Shown: positions 17,561 to 27,472 of the stretch, piece after piece | Numbering within the stretch: the stretch's first letter is position 1 | Layout of the letters: each line of letters starts with the position of its first letter | Assembly (NCBI RefSeq): GCF_027947575.1 | Contig: NZ_CP116256.1 | Coordinates: 2,604,001 to 2,668,000, forward strand | DNA length: 64,000 nt | Origin: Streptomyces rubrogriseus | GTDB taxonomy: Bacteria; Actinomycetota; Actinomycetes; Streptomycetales; Streptomycetaceae | Reading direction: 5' to 3' | Position numbers and translations under genes: made by a program | The notes under the pieces: generated by a model | What the model was told of the DNA's origin: nothing | What the model saw: the letters and a program-made list of their open reading frames with translations, nothing else | The model's database searches: none

Positions 17561-18154
17561 ATGGCTGCAACACCCCGGGGGACGTCCCCCGTACCCCCGG
17601 ACGCACGTCCGCGGCTGACCGTGCTCTCCGGCCCTTCGGGGGTCGGCAAGAGCACGGTCGTCGCCCATATGCGCAAGGAACACCCCGAGGTATGGCTGTC
17701 GGTCTCGGCGACGACCCGCAGGCCCCGCCCGGGCGAGCAGCACGGTGTCCACTACTTCTTCGTCAGCGACGAGGAGATGGACAAGCTGATCGCCAACGGC
17801 GAGCTGCTGGAGTGGGCCGAGTTCGCCGGCAACCGCTACGGCACGCCGCGCACGGCCGTACTTGAGCGCCTGGAGGCCGGTGAGCCGGTCCTCCTGGAGA
17901 TCGACCTCCAGGGAGCGCGGCAGGTCCGCGAGTCCATGCCCGAGGCCCGGCTGGTGTTCCTGGCCCCGCCCTCCTGGGACGAGCTGGTGCGCAGGCTCAC
18001 CGGCCGGGGCACCGAACCGCCCGAGGTGATCGAGCGCCGTCTCGCCGCCGCCAAGGTCGAGCTGGCCGCCGAGCCGGAGTTCGACCAGACCCTGGTGAAC
18101 ACCTCCGTCGAGGACGTGGCGCGCGAGCTGCTAGCCTTGACGAACGTCGTGTGA
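17561..18154 (+). CDS. gmk: Guanylate kinase
   Basis: Gmk phosphorylates GMP to GDP. The 197-residue protein has the P-loop [12 protein letters not shown], the GMP site [11 protein letters not shown](Q)HGVHY, and the lid region. The first 16 codons ([16 protein letters not shown]) have no counterpart in the core kinase fold and are encoded by a copy of the palindromic repeat also found in aroK-aroB. TAATCG lies a few bases before the ATG without a ribosome site, so the mRNA may be leaderless. Confidence 0.96.
17572..17599 (+). repeat. Palindromic GC repeat, copy 2 (N-terminus of gmk)
   Basis: CCCGGGGGAC-GT-CCCCCG-TACCCCCGG matches copy 1 at 1535-1563 at all but three positions. In both places it is read through as Pro/Gly-rich protein sequence. 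Confidence 0.7.
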
Positions 18155-18216
18155 TCGTCACAGGTCACCCTGCGGTCATCCCGACAGAATCTTTCCCATC
18201 CATCGGAAGGTAGAGC

Positions 18217-18489
18217 GTGTCCTCTTCCATCTCCGCGCCCGAGGGCATCATCAACCCGCCGATCGACGAGCTCCTCGAGGCCACGGACTCGAAGTACAGC
18301 CTCGTGATCTACGCGGCCAAGCGGGCCCGCCAGATCAACGCGTACTACTCGCAGCTCGGCGAGGGCCTCCTTGAGTACGTCGGTCCGCTCGTCGACACCC
18401 ACGTGCACGAGAAGCCGCTCTCGATCGCCCTGCGCGAGATCAACGCGGGGCTGCTGACCTCCGAGGCCATCGAGGGCCCGGCGCAGTAG
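18217..18489 (+). CDS. rpoZ: RNA polymerase omega subunit
   Basis: Omega helps fold and assemble the beta-prime subunit. The 90-residue product has the family core [31 protein letters not shown] and the [12 protein letters not shown]-terminal block. The GTG start has GGAAGGTAG upstream. Its position after gmk and before coaBC matches the usual actinobacterial order. Confidence 0.96.
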   Translation: MSSSISAPEGIINPPIDELLEATDSKYSLVIYAAKRARQINAYYSQLGEGLLEYVGPLVDTHVHEKPLSIALREINAGLLTSEAIEGPAQ

Positions 18490-18492
18490 TAC

Positions 18493-18524
18493 CAGCAGCA
18501 TCGGCGGTCAGCAGCATCGGCGGT
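18493..18524 (+). repeat. 16-bp perfect tandem repeat
   Basis: CAGCAGCATCGGCGGT occurs twice in direct tandem just after the rpoZ stop. Its role is unknown; it may be slippage-derived. Confidence 0.8.
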
Positions 18525-18551
18525 AATATCTTCAGCCTTACGCTGACTTAT

Positions 18552-18586
18552 CCACAGGCCCGGCAGTCCGACTGTCGGGCCTGTGG
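18552..18586 (+). terminator. Strong hairpin after rpoZ
   Basis: The 16-base arms CCACAGGCCCGGCAGT and ACTGTCGGGCCTGTGG pair with a single G-U wobble around a three-base CCG loop. It is the likely terminator of the gmk-rpoZ transcript. Confidence 0.85.
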
Positions 18587-18673
18587 TGTGTGATGGGTCG
18601 TACACGCAGTCCGAACGGCGCACAGTCCGAACGGGGCGTGGTCCGAGCGCGTTATCCGAGCCGGGGAGAGACG

Positions 18674-19876
18674 GTGGACAAGCCCAAGGTCGTTCTGGGG
18701 GTCAGCGGCGGCATCGCCGCGTACAAGGCCTGTGAGCTGCTGCGCAGACTCACCGAGTCCGGGCACGAGGTCCGGGTCGTCCCCACCGCCTCCGCGCTGC
18801 ACTTCGTCGGCGCCGCCACCTGGTCCGCCCTGTCCGGCCACCCCGTGTCGACCGAGGTCTGGGACGACGTCCACGAGGTCCCGCACGTGCGCATCGGCCA
18901 GCACGCCGACCTGGTCGTCGTCGCCCCGGCCACCGCCGACATGCTCGCCAAGGCCGCCCACGGCCTGGCCGACGACCTGCTCACCAACACCCTGCTCACC
19001 GCCCGCTGTCCGGTCGTCTTCGCGCCCGCCATGCACACCGAGATGTGGGAGCACCCGGCCACCCAGGAGAACGTGGCGACGCTGCGCCGCCGCGGCGCCG
19101 TAGTGATCGAGCCCGCCGTCGGCCGTCTCACCGGCGTCGACACCGGCAAGGGCCGGCTCCCCGACCCGGGCGAGATCTTCGAGGTCTGCCGCCGGGTGCT
19201 CGCCCGCGGTGTGCGCGAGCCCGACCTCGCGGGCCGGCACGTCGTGGTCAGCGCGGGCGGCACCCGGGAGCCCCTCGACCCGGTCCGCTTCCTCGGCAAC
19301 CGCTCCTCCGGCAAGCAGGGCTACGCCCTCGCCCGCACCGCGGCCGCCCGCGGTGCCCGCGTCACGCTCGTCGCGGCGAACGCCTCGATGCCCGACCCGG
19401 CCGGCGTCGACGTGGTGCCCGTCGGCACGGCGGTGGAGCTGCGCGAGGCGATGCTGCGCGCAGCGGCCGACGCCGACGCCGTCGTCATGGCCGCGGCGGT
19501 GGCGGACTTCCGGCCCGCGACCTACGCCACCGGGAAGATCAAGAAGAAGGACGACCAGGAACCGGCGCCGATCACCCTGGTGCGTAATCCGGACATCCTC
19601 GCGGAGATCTCCACCGCCCGGGCCCGCTCCGGACAGGTGGTCGTCGGCTTCGCCGCCGAGACCGACGACGTCCTGGCCAACGGCCGGGCCAAGCTGAAAC
19701 GCAAGGGCTGCGACCTCCTCGTGGTGAACGAGGTGGGGGAGCGCAAGACCTTCGGCTCCGAGGAGAACGAGGCGGTGGTCCTGGGCGCCGACGGCAGCGA
19801 GACACCGGTCGCCCACGGCCCCAAGGAGGCCCTGGCCGACACGGTCTGGGACCTCGTCGCCCGGCGGCTGGAATGA
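18674..19876 (+). CDS. coaBC: Bifunctional phosphopantothenoylcysteine decarboxylase / phosphopantothenate-cysteine ligase
   Basis: CoaBC carries out two steps of coenzyme A synthesis. The 400-residue protein has the N-terminal FMN decarboxylase (GVSGGIAAYKACELLRRL, active-site HVRIGQHAD histidine, PAMHTEMWEHP clamp) and the C-terminal ligase (VVSAGGTREPLDPVRF, KIKKKDDQ, VGFAAETDD). The GTG at 18674 is preceded by GGGGAGAG; the longer frame to 18590 would overlap the rpoZ terminator. Confidence 0.96.
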   Translation: MDKPKVVLGVSGGIAAYKACELLRRLTESGHEVRVVPTASALHFVGAATWSALSGHPVSTEVWDDVHEVPHVRIGQHADLVVVAPATADMLAKAAHGLADDLLTNTLLTARCPVVFAPAMHTEMWEHPATQENVATLRRRGAVVIEPAVGRLTGVDTGKGRLPDPGEIFEVCRRVLARGVREPDLAGRHVVVSAGGTREPLDPVRFLGNRSSGKQGYALARTAAARGARVTLVAANASMPDPAGVDVVPVGTAVELREAMLRAAADADAVVMAAAVADFRPATYATGKIKKKDDQEPAPITLVRNPDILAEISTARARSGQVVVGFAAETDDVLANGRAKLKRKGCDLLVVNEVGERKTFGSEENEAVVLGADGSETPVAHGPKEALADTVWDLVARRLE

Positions 19877-20115
19877 ATGACCCATTTGCTCGAAGGAGCA
19901 GTGAAGACGACGCATTCGAGCGTGGCGCCCCTGGCCAAGGACGCTTCCTTCTGGGCAGAATGCCCGTGCCGCAGGTCACAGCCCTCCCGAGAGCTGAGAC
20001 AGGTGGGCCCGCGGCAGAGTGCGACCGATAAACTGTTCTCGGACGTCGCCGGGTGCAGCTCCCCGTGCCGTCCACCAATGATCAGCCAGCAGCCGCTGCA
20101 ACCCCAGGGAGCGTT

Positions 20116-21324
20116 GTGTCCCGTCGCCTGTTCACCTCGGAGTCCGTGACCGAAGGTCACCCCGACAAGATCGCTGACCAGATCAGCGACACGATTCTCG
20201 ACGCGCTTCTGCGCGAGGACCCGACCTCCCGGGTCGCCGTCGAAACCCTGATCACCACCGGTCTGGTGCACGTGGCCGGCGAGGTCACCACCAAGGCCTA
20301 CGCGGACATCGCCAACCTGGTCCGCGGCAAGATCCTGGAGATCGGCTACGACTCCTCCAAGAAGGGCTTCGACGGGGCCTCCTGCGGCGTCTCGGTCTCC
20401 ATCGGCGCGCAGTCCCCGGACATCGCCCAGGGTGTCGACACGGCGTACGAGAACCGCGTCGAGGGCGACGAGGACGAGCTGGACCGGCAGGGCGCCGGCG
20501 ACCAGGGCCTCATGTTCGGCTACGCGTCCGACGAGACGCCGACGCTGATGCCGCTGCCGGTCTTCCTGGCGCACCGCCTGTCCAAGCGCCTGTCCGAGGT
20601 CCGCAAGAACGGCACCATCCCGTACCTGCGTCCGGACGGCAAGACCCAGGTCACCATCGAGTACGACGGCGACAAGGCCGTCCGTCTGGACACGGTCGTC
20701 GTCTCCTCCCAGCACGCGAGCGACATCGACCTGGAGTCGCTGCTGGCCCCGGACATCAAGGAGTTCGTCGTCGAGCCGGAGCTGAAGGCGCTCCTCGAGG
20801 ACGGCATCAAGATCGACACGGAGAACTACCGCCTCCTGGTCAACCCGACCGGCCGCTTCGAGATCGGCGGCCCGATGGGCGACGCCGGTCTGACCGGCCG
20901 CAAGATCATCATCGACACCTACGGCGGCATGGCCCGGCACGGCGGCGGCGCCTTCTCCGGCAAGGACCCGTCGAAGGTCGACCGCTCCGCGGCGTACGCG
21001 ATGCGCTGGGTCGCCAAGAACGTCGTGGCCGCGGGTCTCGCCGCGCGCTGCGAGGTCCAGGTCGCCTACGCCATCGGCAAGGCCGAGCCCGTGGGGCTGT
21101 TCGTGGAGACCTTCGGCACCGCCAAGGTCGACACCGAGAAGATCGAGAAGGCGATCGACGAGGTCTTCGACCTGCGCCCGGCCGCCATCATCCGCGATCT
21201 CGACCTGCTCCGCCCGATCTACGCCCAGACCGCGGCGTACGGTCACTTCGGCCGTGAGCTGCCCGACTTCACCTGGGAGCGCACCGACCGCGTGGACGCG
21301 CTGCGCGAGGCCGCGGGCCTGTAG
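20116..21324 (+). CDS. metK: S-adenosylmethionine synthetase
   Basis: MetK makes AdoMet from methionine and ATP. The 402-residue protein has [34 protein letters not shown], and [19 protein letters not shown]. The GTG at 20116 is chosen since the family begins directly before the RLFTSESV block; GGGAG lies upstream. The 239-base gap before it holds a possible -10 (TAAACT at 20029-20034). I found no recognisable SAM riboswitch there. Confidence 0.97.
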   Translation: MSRRLFTSESVTEGHPDKIADQISDTILDALLREDPTSRVAVETLITTGLVHVAGEVTTKAYADIANLVRGKILEIGYDSSKKGFDGASCGVSVSIGAQSPDIAQGVDTAYENRVEGDEDELDRQGAGDQGLMFGYASDETPTLMPLPVFLAHRLSKRLSEVRKNGTIPYLRPDGKTQVTIEYDGDKAVRLDTVVVSSQHASDIDLESLLAPDIKEFVVEPELKALLEDGIKIDTENYRLLVNPTGRFEIGGPMGDAGLTGRKIIIDTYGGMARHGGGAFSGKDPSKVDRSAAYAMRWVAKNVVAAGLAARCEVQVAYAIGKAEPVGLFVETFGTAKVDTEKIEKAIDEVFDLRPAAIIRDLDLLRPIYAQTAAYGHFGRELPDFTWERTDRVDALREAAGL

Positions 21325-21354
21325 GGATCCGGGGCGCAGCGCGCCCCACGGCAC

Positions 21355-21399
21355 GTGGCGAGGCCCGGTGCTCCCCGAGGGGGCGCCGGGCCTCGCCAC
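21355..21399 (+). terminator. Hairpin after metK
   Basis: A long imperfect stem (GTGGCGAGGCCCGG at the left, CCGGGCCTCGCCAC at the right) spans this interval with a G/C-rich loop. It is the probable metK terminator. Confidence 0.8.
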
Positions 21400-21448
21400 A
21401 TGTTCCGACCCCGGCGGTGTTGTCAGTGGCCTTTGCGAGAATGCAGGC

Positions 21449-23599
21449 GTGAGCAGCGAGAACGGACCGGAGCAGGGCGGCGCGCAGGACGCGCCGCCCG
21501 AGCAGCTCGCGCTCATCCGGGAGACGGTGCGCAGCGCGGCGGCCCCGAGGGCCAAGCCGCGCACCTGGCGCGGGGCCGCGCTCGCCAAGGAGCTGCCGGT
21601 CGCCAGGGTCCTCGTCGACAAGGGCGTGCTGCACCTCGACCGGTACTTCGACTACGCCGTACCCGAGGAGCTGGACGCCGAGGCCCAGCCGGGTGTCCGG
21701 GTGCGGGTGCGGTTCGGCGCCGGACGGCACCGGGTGCGGGACGGGCGGCGCGAGGGCGGCGGGCTCATCGACGGCTACCTGGTCGAGCGGCTGGCGGAGT
21801 CCGACTACGCGGGGCCGCTGGCCGCGCTGGCCCAGGTCGTCTCGCCCGAGCGGATCCTCGACGAAGAGCTGCTCGGCCTGGTCCGGGCGGTCGCGGACCG
21901 GTACGCGGGCAGCGTCGCCGACGTCCTCCAGCTCGCCGTACCACCGCGCAACGCGCGCGCCGAGAAGCGGGCCTCGCCGCAGCCACTGCCCGCACCGCCG
22001 GCCCCCGGGCCGGGGTCCTGGGCGCGGTACGAGCAGGGGGCCGCGTTCGTGGCCGCCCTGGCGTCCGGCGGCGCGCCCCGGGCGGTGTGGAACGCGCTGC
22101 CCGGCCCGCAGTGGACGGACGAGCTGGCGCGGGCCGTGGCGGCGACGCTGGCCTCCGGCCGGGGCGCCCTGGTGGTCCTGCCGGACGGGCGGGCGGTCGC
22201 CCGCGCCGACGCCGCGCTCACCGCACTCCTGGGCGAGGGACGGCACGCGGTGCTCACCGCCGACGCCGGTCCCGAGAAGCGGTACGCGCAGTGGCTCGCG
22301 GTGCGCCGGGGGGCCGTACGGGCCGTGATCGGGACCAGGGCCGCCATGTTCGCGCCGGTTCGGGACCTCGGCCTGGTCGCCCTGTGGGACGACGGCGACG
22401 ACAGCCACAGCGAGCCGCACGCCCCGCAGCCGCACGCGCGCGAGGTGCTGCTGCTGCGCGCCGCCCAGGACCGGTGCGCCTTCCTGCTGGGCGGCTGGAG
22501 CTGCACCGTGGAGGCGGCCCAGCTCGTGGAGACCGGCTGGGCCCGGCCGGTGATCGCCGCGCGGGAGCAGGTACGGGCCGCCGTGCCGCTGGTGCGGACC
22601 GTGGGGGACCAGGACCTGGCCCGGGACGAGGCCGCCCGCGCCGCGCGGCTGCCCACCCTCGCCTGGCAGGCCGTCCGGGACGGGCTGCGGCACGGACCGG
22701 TACTCGTGCAGGTGCCCAGGCGCGGTTACGTACCCCGGATGGCCTGCGCGGCGTGCCGGACGCCCGCGCGGTGCCGGCACTGTTCGGGCCCCCTGGAGGG
22801 GCAGGAGTCCGGATCCGCCCTGCGCTGCGGCTGGTGCGGGCGCGAGGAGAACGCCTGGCACTGCCCGGAGTGCGGGGCGTTCCGGCTGCGGGCGCAGATC
22901 GTGGGCGCCCGGCGGACCGCGGAGGAGCTGGGGCGGGCCTTCCCCGCCGTGCCCGTGCGCACGTCAGGGCGGGAGCACGTGCTGGACACCGTGTCCGAGG
23001 CCCCGGCGCTGGTGGTGAGCACCCCGGGGGCCGAACCCGTCGCGGAGGGCGGCTACGCGGCGGCGCTGCTGCTCGACGGCTGGGCGATGCTCGGCCGCCC
23101 CGATCTGCGCGCCGGAGAGGACGCGCTGAGGCGCTGGCTGGCAGCCGCCGTCCTGGTGCGCCCGCAGAGCGCCGGGGGCACCGTCGTCGCGGTCGCCGAG
23201 CCGACGCTGCGGCCGGTGCAGGCGCTGGTGCGCTGGGACCCGGTCGGACACGCGCTGCGAGAGCTGGCGGAACGGGCCGAGCTGGGCTTTCCGCCGGTGT
23301 CGCGGATGGCGGCCGTGGTGGGGCCGCCGGAGGCCGTGACCGGCTTCCTCGACGCGGTCGAACTGCCCCGGGAGGCGGAGGTGCTCGGCCCGGTGCCCCT
23401 GCCGGTCACGCCGGCGGGGCGGCCGCGGCGGGTGGGGGCGCCCCCGCCCGGGGAACACTGGGAGCGTGCGCTGGTCCGGGTCCCGCCGGGGCGCGGGGCG
23501 GCGTTGGCCGGTGCGCTGAAGGCGGCTCAGGCGGCACGGACGGCCCGGGGGAGCGACACGGCGGTGTGGGTGCGGATCGACCCGCCCGACATCGGGTGA
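21449..23599 (+). CDS. priA: PriA-like primosomal protein lacking helicase motifs
   Basis: PriA restarts replication at stalled forks. The 716-residue protein keeps the N-terminal DNA-binding domain (KGVLHLDRYFDYAVPEEL) and the zinc-binding Cys array (CAACRTPARCRHC, CGWC, HCPECG). The helicase core is degenerate: where PriA has a Walker A loop ending GKT, I read VVLPDGRAVARAD, and where it has DEEH I read LWDDGDDSH. Loss of ATPase motifs is known for actinobacterial PriA and suggests a loader rather than a helicase. The GTG at 21449 follows GAGAAT by 6 bases, a leaderless-type arrangement. Confidence 0.9.
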   Translation: MSSENGPEQGGAQDAPPEQLALIRETVRSAAAPRAKPRTWRGAALAKELPVARVLVDKGVLHLDRYFDYAVPEELDAEAQPGVRVRVRFGAGRHRVRDGRREGGGLIDGYLVERLAESDYAGPLAALAQVVSPERILDEELLGLVRAVADRYAGSVADVLQLAVPPRNARAEKRASPQPLPAPPAPGPGSWARYEQGAAFVAALASGGAPRAVWNALPGPQWTDELARAVAATLASGRGALVVLPDGRAVARADAALTALLGEGRHAVLTADAGPEKRYAQWLAVRRGAVRAVIGTRAAMFAPVRDLGLVALWDDGDDSHSEPHAPQPHAREVLLLRAAQDRCAFLLGGWSCTVEAAQLVETGWARPVIAAREQVRAAVPLVRTVGDQDLARDEAARAARLPTLAWQAVRDGLRHGPVLVQVPRRGYVPRMACAACRTPARCRHCSGPLEGQESGSALRCGWCGREENAWHCPECGAFRLRAQIVGARRTAEELGRAFPAVPVRTSGREHVLDTVSEAPALVVSTPGAEPVAEGGYAAALLLDGWAMLGRPDLRAGEDALRRWLAAAVLVRPQSAGGTVVAVAEPTLRPVQALVRWDPVGHALRELAERAELGFPPVSRMAAVVGPPEAVTGFLDAVELPREAEVLGPVPLPVTPAGRPRRVGAPPPGEHWERALVRVPPGRGAALAGALKAAQAARTARGSDTAVWVRIDPPDIG

Positions 23600-23632
23600 G
23601 GCGCGGGGTCGGGTGGGGCACGGACATGCCGT

Positions 23633-23669
23633 GGCCCCGCCGTCCCCGGGGAGCCGGGAGGGCGGGGCC
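23633..23669 (+). terminator. Hairpin between priA and the convergent HTH gene
   Basis: GGCCCCGCC (23633-23641) pairs with GGCGGGGCC (23661-23669), with further pairing inside. A 13-base direct repeat (GGCACGGGTGGTC, twice) follows at 23691-23716. Confidence 0.65.
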
Positions 23670-23728
23670 GGTGTGACGTCTCGAACGGCCGGCACGGGTG
23701 GTCGGCACGGGTGGTCGGCCGGTGCGGA

Positions 23729-24376
<648 letters not shown>

Positions 24377-24414
24377 TCACGGGGCGGGGGCGTGGGGGTT
24401 TGTTCGTGCGCCCC

Positions 24415-24472
24415 CACGGCTTCGGCCTCACGGCCTCGTCCTCACGGCCTTCGCCCTCACGGCCTTCGGCCT
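24415..24472 (+). repeat. Four imperfect 14-15 bp tandem repeats in an intergenic gap
   Basis: The 349-base gap between the HTH gene and fmt contains four units of the form CACGGC(C)TTCGGCCT, each 14 or 15 bases, and a probable fmt -10. I see no gene, tRNA or other structure in it. Confidence 0.75.
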
Positions 24473-24577
24473 CGGGGGGTCTGCCGCCCGCGCACCACCG
24501 TTCCCAGTCGGTCGAGTGGCTGAGCTGTCCCGTGGTGGGTGCTGGGCGGTCGGCGGCTTTCCCTGGTTGACGGCTCG

Positions 24578-24583
24578 TAGACT
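24578..24583 (+). promoter_or_regulatory. Possible -10 box for fmt
   Basis: TAGACT lies 46 bases before the fmt start and fits the streptomycete -10 consensus. The -35 is unclear. Confidence 0.4.
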
Positions 24584-24629
24584 GGTGCGTCGCCCGCCAA
24601 CGTTCCCGCCCGAGAGGCCCGTCCCACCC

Positions 24630-25562
24630 ATGAAGCTCGTCTTCGCCGGTACCCCCGAGGTCGCCGTTCCCGCCCTGGACGCCCTGATCGCCTCCGGGCG
24701 GCACGAGGTGGCCGCCGTCGTCACGCGGCCCGACGCTCCGGCCGGGCGGGGGCGCCGACTCGTCGCCTCTCCCGTGGCCGAGCGGGCGGAGGAGGCGGGC
24801 ATCGAGGTGCTCAAGCCGGCGAAGCCGCGCGACCCCGACTTCCTGGAGCGGCTGCGCGAGATCGCGCCCGACTGCTGCCCCGTCGTCGCCTACGGCGCCC
24901 TGCTGCCCCGCGTCGCCCTTGACGTGCCCGCCCGCGGCTGGGTCAACCTGCACTTCTCGCTGCTGCCCGCCTGGCGCGGCGCCGCCCCCGTGCAGCACGC
25001 GCTGATGGCGGGCGACGAGATCACCGGCGCGTCCACCTTCCTGATCGAGGAGGGCCTGGACTCCGGCCCCGTCTACGGGACGGTCACCGAGACCGTCCGC
25101 CCCACCGACACCAGCGGCGACCTGCTGACCCGGCTTGCCTTCGCCGGTGCCGGCCTGCTCGCGGCCACCATGGACGGCATCGAGGACGGCAGCCTGGAGG
25201 CCGTGCCGCAGCCCGGCGAGGGCGTCACCCTGGCCCCGAAGATCACCGTCGAGGACGCGCGGGTCGACTGGACCGCCCCGGCGCTGCGCGTGGACCGGGT
25301 GGTGCGGGGCTGCACCCCGGCCCCCGGCGCCTGGACCACCTTCCGGGGCGAGCGGCTCAAGCTCGTGCAGGCCGTTCCGCTGCCCGACCGGCGCGACCTC
25401 GCCCCGGGACAGCTCGCCGCCGGGAAGAACAACGTGTACGTCGGCACCGGCTCGCACGCCGTCGAGCTGCTGTGGGTGCAGGCGCAGGGCAAGAAGCCGA
25501 TGCGGGCCGCGGACTGGGCGCGCGGGGCGCGGATCACCGAGGGCGAGCGGGTCGGGGACTGA
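24630..25562 (+). CDS. fmt: Methionyl-tRNA formyltransferase
   Basis: Fmt formylates initiator Met-tRNA using 10-formyltetrahydrofolate. The 310-residue protein begins [19 protein letters not shown] and has the catalytic Asn-His-Asp set in [18 protein letters not shown] and EEGLDSGPV. The C-terminal OB fold follows from about residue 205. It is followed after 88 bases by rsmB, a common pairing. Confidence 0.96.
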   Translation: MKLVFAGTPEVAVPALDALIASGRHEVAAVVTRPDAPAGRGRRLVASPVAERAEEAGIEVLKPAKPRDPDFLERLREIAPDCCPVVAYGALLPRVALDVPARGWVNLHFSLLPAWRGAAPVQHALMAGDEITGASTFLIEEGLDSGPVYGTVTETVRPTDTSGDLLTRLAFAGAGLLAATMDGIEDGSLEAVPQPGEGVTLAPKITVEDARVDWTAPALRVDRVVRGCTPAPGAWTTFRGERLKLVQAVPLPDRRDLAPGQLAAGKNNVYVGTGSHAVELLWVQAQGKKPMRAADWARGARITEGERVGD

Positions 25563-25650
25563 CCCGCGCCGCAGCGTCTCCGCATCACCGTTCACCTGCC
25601 CGGCGTACGCTGGTGAGCGCACTTCACCCCACACCCGGAGCACCTTTTTC

Positions 25651-27078
25651 GTGAGCGAGCAGCCTCGTCGTCCCCGCAAGCCCGGCAAGCCGTACCGCAG
25701 GCCCCAGAAGGACCCCGTCCGCATGCTCGCCTTCGAGGCGCTCAGGGCCGTGGACGAGCGGGACGCGTACGCCAACCTCGTCCTGCCGCCCCTGCTGCGC
25801 AAGGCACGGGAGAAGGAGGGCCCCGAGAAGTTCGACGCCCGGGACGCGGCCCTCGCGACCGAGCTGGTGTACGGGACGCTGCGCCGGCAGGGGACGTACG
25901 ACGCGATCATCGCGGACTGCGTGGACCGGCCGCTGCGCGAGGTCGACCCGCCGGTGCTCGACGTCCTCAGCCTGGGCGTGCACCAGCTGCTCGGGACGCG
26001 CATCCCGAGCCACGCCGCCGTCTCCGCCTCCGTGGAGCTGGCCCGGGTCGTGCTCGGGGACGGACGGGCCAAGTTCGTCAACGCGGTGCTGCGCAAGGTC
26101 GCGCGGGACGACCTGGACGGCTGGCTGGAGCGGGTCGCCCCGCCCTACGACGAGGACCCCGAGGACCACCTGGCCGTCGTGCACTCGCACCCGCGCTGGG
26201 TCGTCTCCGCGCTCTGGGACTCGCTGGGCGGCGGCCGCACCGGCATCGAGGAACTGCTGGCCGCCGACAACGAACGCCCCGAGGTCACCCTGGTCGCGCG
26301 GCCGGGCCGGGCCACCCCCGAGGAACTGCTCGGCGAGGAGGCCGCCGTACCGGGTCGCTGGTCGCCGTACGCCGTGCGGCTGAGCGAGGGCGGCGAACCC
26401 GGGGCCGTCGAGGCCGTGCGGGAGGGCCGCGCCGGGGTGCAGGACGAGGGCAGCCAGCTGGTCGCCCTGGCCCTCGCCAACGCGCCCCTGGACGGACCGG
26501 ATCGGCGCTGGCTGGACGGGTGCGCGGGCCCGGGCGGCAAGGCCGCGCTGCTCGGCGCCCTGGCCGCCGAGCGGGGTGCCTTCCTGCTGGCCTCGGAGAA
26601 GCAGCCGCACCGCGCCGGGCTCGTGGCCAGGGCCCTGGACGGCAATCCCGGCCCCTACCAGGTGATCGCCGCCGACGGCACCCGCCCGGCCTGGCGGCCC
26701 GGGAGCTTCGACCGCGTCCTGGTCGACGTGCCGTGCACGGGCCTGGGCGCCCTGAGACGCCGGCCCGAGGCGCGCTGGCGGCGTCGCCCCGAGGACCTGG
26801 ACGGCTTCGCCCCGCTCCAGCGCGGGCTGCTCCGCAATGCCCTGGAGGCCGTGCGGGTCGGGGGCGTCGTCGCCTACGCGACCTGCTCGCCGCACCTCGC
26901 CGAGACCCGCGCCGTCGTCACGGACGTCCTGAAGCAGCACCCCGGCACCGAGCTGCTCGACGCCCGGCCGCTGCTGCCCGGTGTCCCCGGCCTCGGCGAG
27001 GGACCCGACGTCCAGCTGTGGCCGCATGTGCACGGCACGGACGCCATGTACCTGGCGCTGCTGCGCCGGACCTCGTGA
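25651..27078 (+). CDS. rsmB: 16S rRNA (cytosine-967-C5)-methyltransferase family protein
   Basis: The 475-residue protein has an N-terminal NusB-like RNA-binding domain (AFEALRAVDERDAYANLVLPPLLR) and a SAM-dependent methyltransferase domain with GCAGPGGKAALL, the motif IV cysteine in VDVPCTGLGALRRRPEARW, and the motif VI catalytic cysteine in YATCSPHLAET. The GTG start at 25651 is chosen by the family start and the basic, Pro-rich leader typical of actinobacteria. Confidence 0.93.
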   Translation: MSEQPRRPRKPGKPYRRPQKDPVRMLAFEALRAVDERDAYANLVLPPLLRKAREKEGPEKFDARDAALATELVYGTLRRQGTYDAIIADCVDRPLREVDPPVLDVLSLGVHQLLGTRIPSHAAVSASVELARVVLGDGRAKFVNAVLRKVARDDLDGWLERVAPPYDEDPEDHLAVVHSHPRWVVSALWDSLGGGRTGIEELLAADNERPEVTLVARPGRATPEELLGEEAAVPGRWSPYAVRLSEGGEPGAVEAVREGRAGVQDEGSQLVALALANAPLDGPDRRWLDGCAGPGGKAALLGALAAERGAFLLASEKQPHRAGLVARALDGNPGPYQVIAADGTRPAWRPGSFDRVLVDVPCTGLGALRRRPEARWRRRPEDLDGFAPLQRGLLRNALEAVRVGGVVAYATCSPHLAETRAVVTDVLKQHPGTELLDARPLLPGVPGLGEGPDVQLWPHVHGTDAMYLALLRRTS

Positions 27079-27100
27079 ACAACGCTGCGGGTCAGTACAC

Positions 27101-27397
27101 CTAGCGTCTGCTCACCTTCACCCGCTCCCCGCCCGTCAGCTCCGGTTTCAGGTCCACCTGGACCTGATGGGTGGTCTGGTGGTCGACGGAGCCGCCCAGT
27201 TCGGCCGTCACCACGCCGATGCGGACGCCGCCCCGGCCGCTGCCCGCGCGGTGCACCTGCACGGTGAAGGTCAGGCTCACGTTCTCCACGGCGAAACCGA
27301 GGTCCCGGCCCTCCGCGTCGGCGCGGGCCTCCTCCAGTTCGCCCCGGATCCGGCCGATCACCTCGGCCAGTCCCACGAAACCCGGTTCGTTCGTCAA
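27101..27397 (-). CDS. Trypco2 (trypsin-co-occurring domain 2) family protein
   Basis: This 98-residue protein matches the small Trypco2 family: GLAEVIGRIRGELEEARADA, LGFAVENVSLTFTVQVHRAG, then GGVRIGVVTAELGG and a beta-rich C-terminus (HQVQVDLKPEL). The family is known from comparative genomics to sit beside trypsin-like peptidase genes, and here it is divergent from one, 75 bases away. The biochemical role is unknown. The start is a TTG at 27397 with a GGAGG site 4 bases upstream; no ATG or GTG fits. An inverted repeat lies in the shared promoter region. Confidence 0.8.
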   Translation of the reverse strand: MTNEPGFVGLAEVIGRIRGELEEARADAEGRDLGFAVENVSLTFTVQVHRAGSGRGGVRIGVVTAELGGSVDHQTTHQVQVDLKPELTGGERVKVSRR

Positions 27398-27426
27398 TTC
27401 GCCTCCGTACAAAGCCCGTTCACTCT

Positions 27427-27446
27427 TGTCGCAGCAGTATGCGACA
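27427..27446. promoter_or_regulatory. Inverted repeat between divergent Trypco2 and trypsin genes
   Basis: TGTCGCA (27427-27433) and TGCGACA (27440-27446) form a perfect 7-bp inverted repeat with a 6-base spacer in the 75-base divergent intergenic region. It is a candidate operator controlling both directions. Confidence 0.55.
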
Positions 27447-27472
27447 GGAGCAGACGCCCGTATAGTTCGCAT

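Noticed and set aside
19877..20115. Possible SAM riboswitch before metK
   Set aside because: I could not find the conserved core or closing helices of SAM-I, SAM-II or SAM-IV types in this leader.
19877..20149. 90-codon ORF just before metK
   Set aside because: It overlaps the metK start, lacks a ribosome site and has no protein-like composition.
24415..24472. CRISPR-like repeat cluster
   Set aside because: Units are only 14-15 bases, imperfect and directly adjacent without spacers.
25135..25650. N-terminal extension of rsmB across the end of fmt
   Set aside because: The extended frame reads as an out-of-frame shadow of fmt; the real protein starts at GTG 25651.
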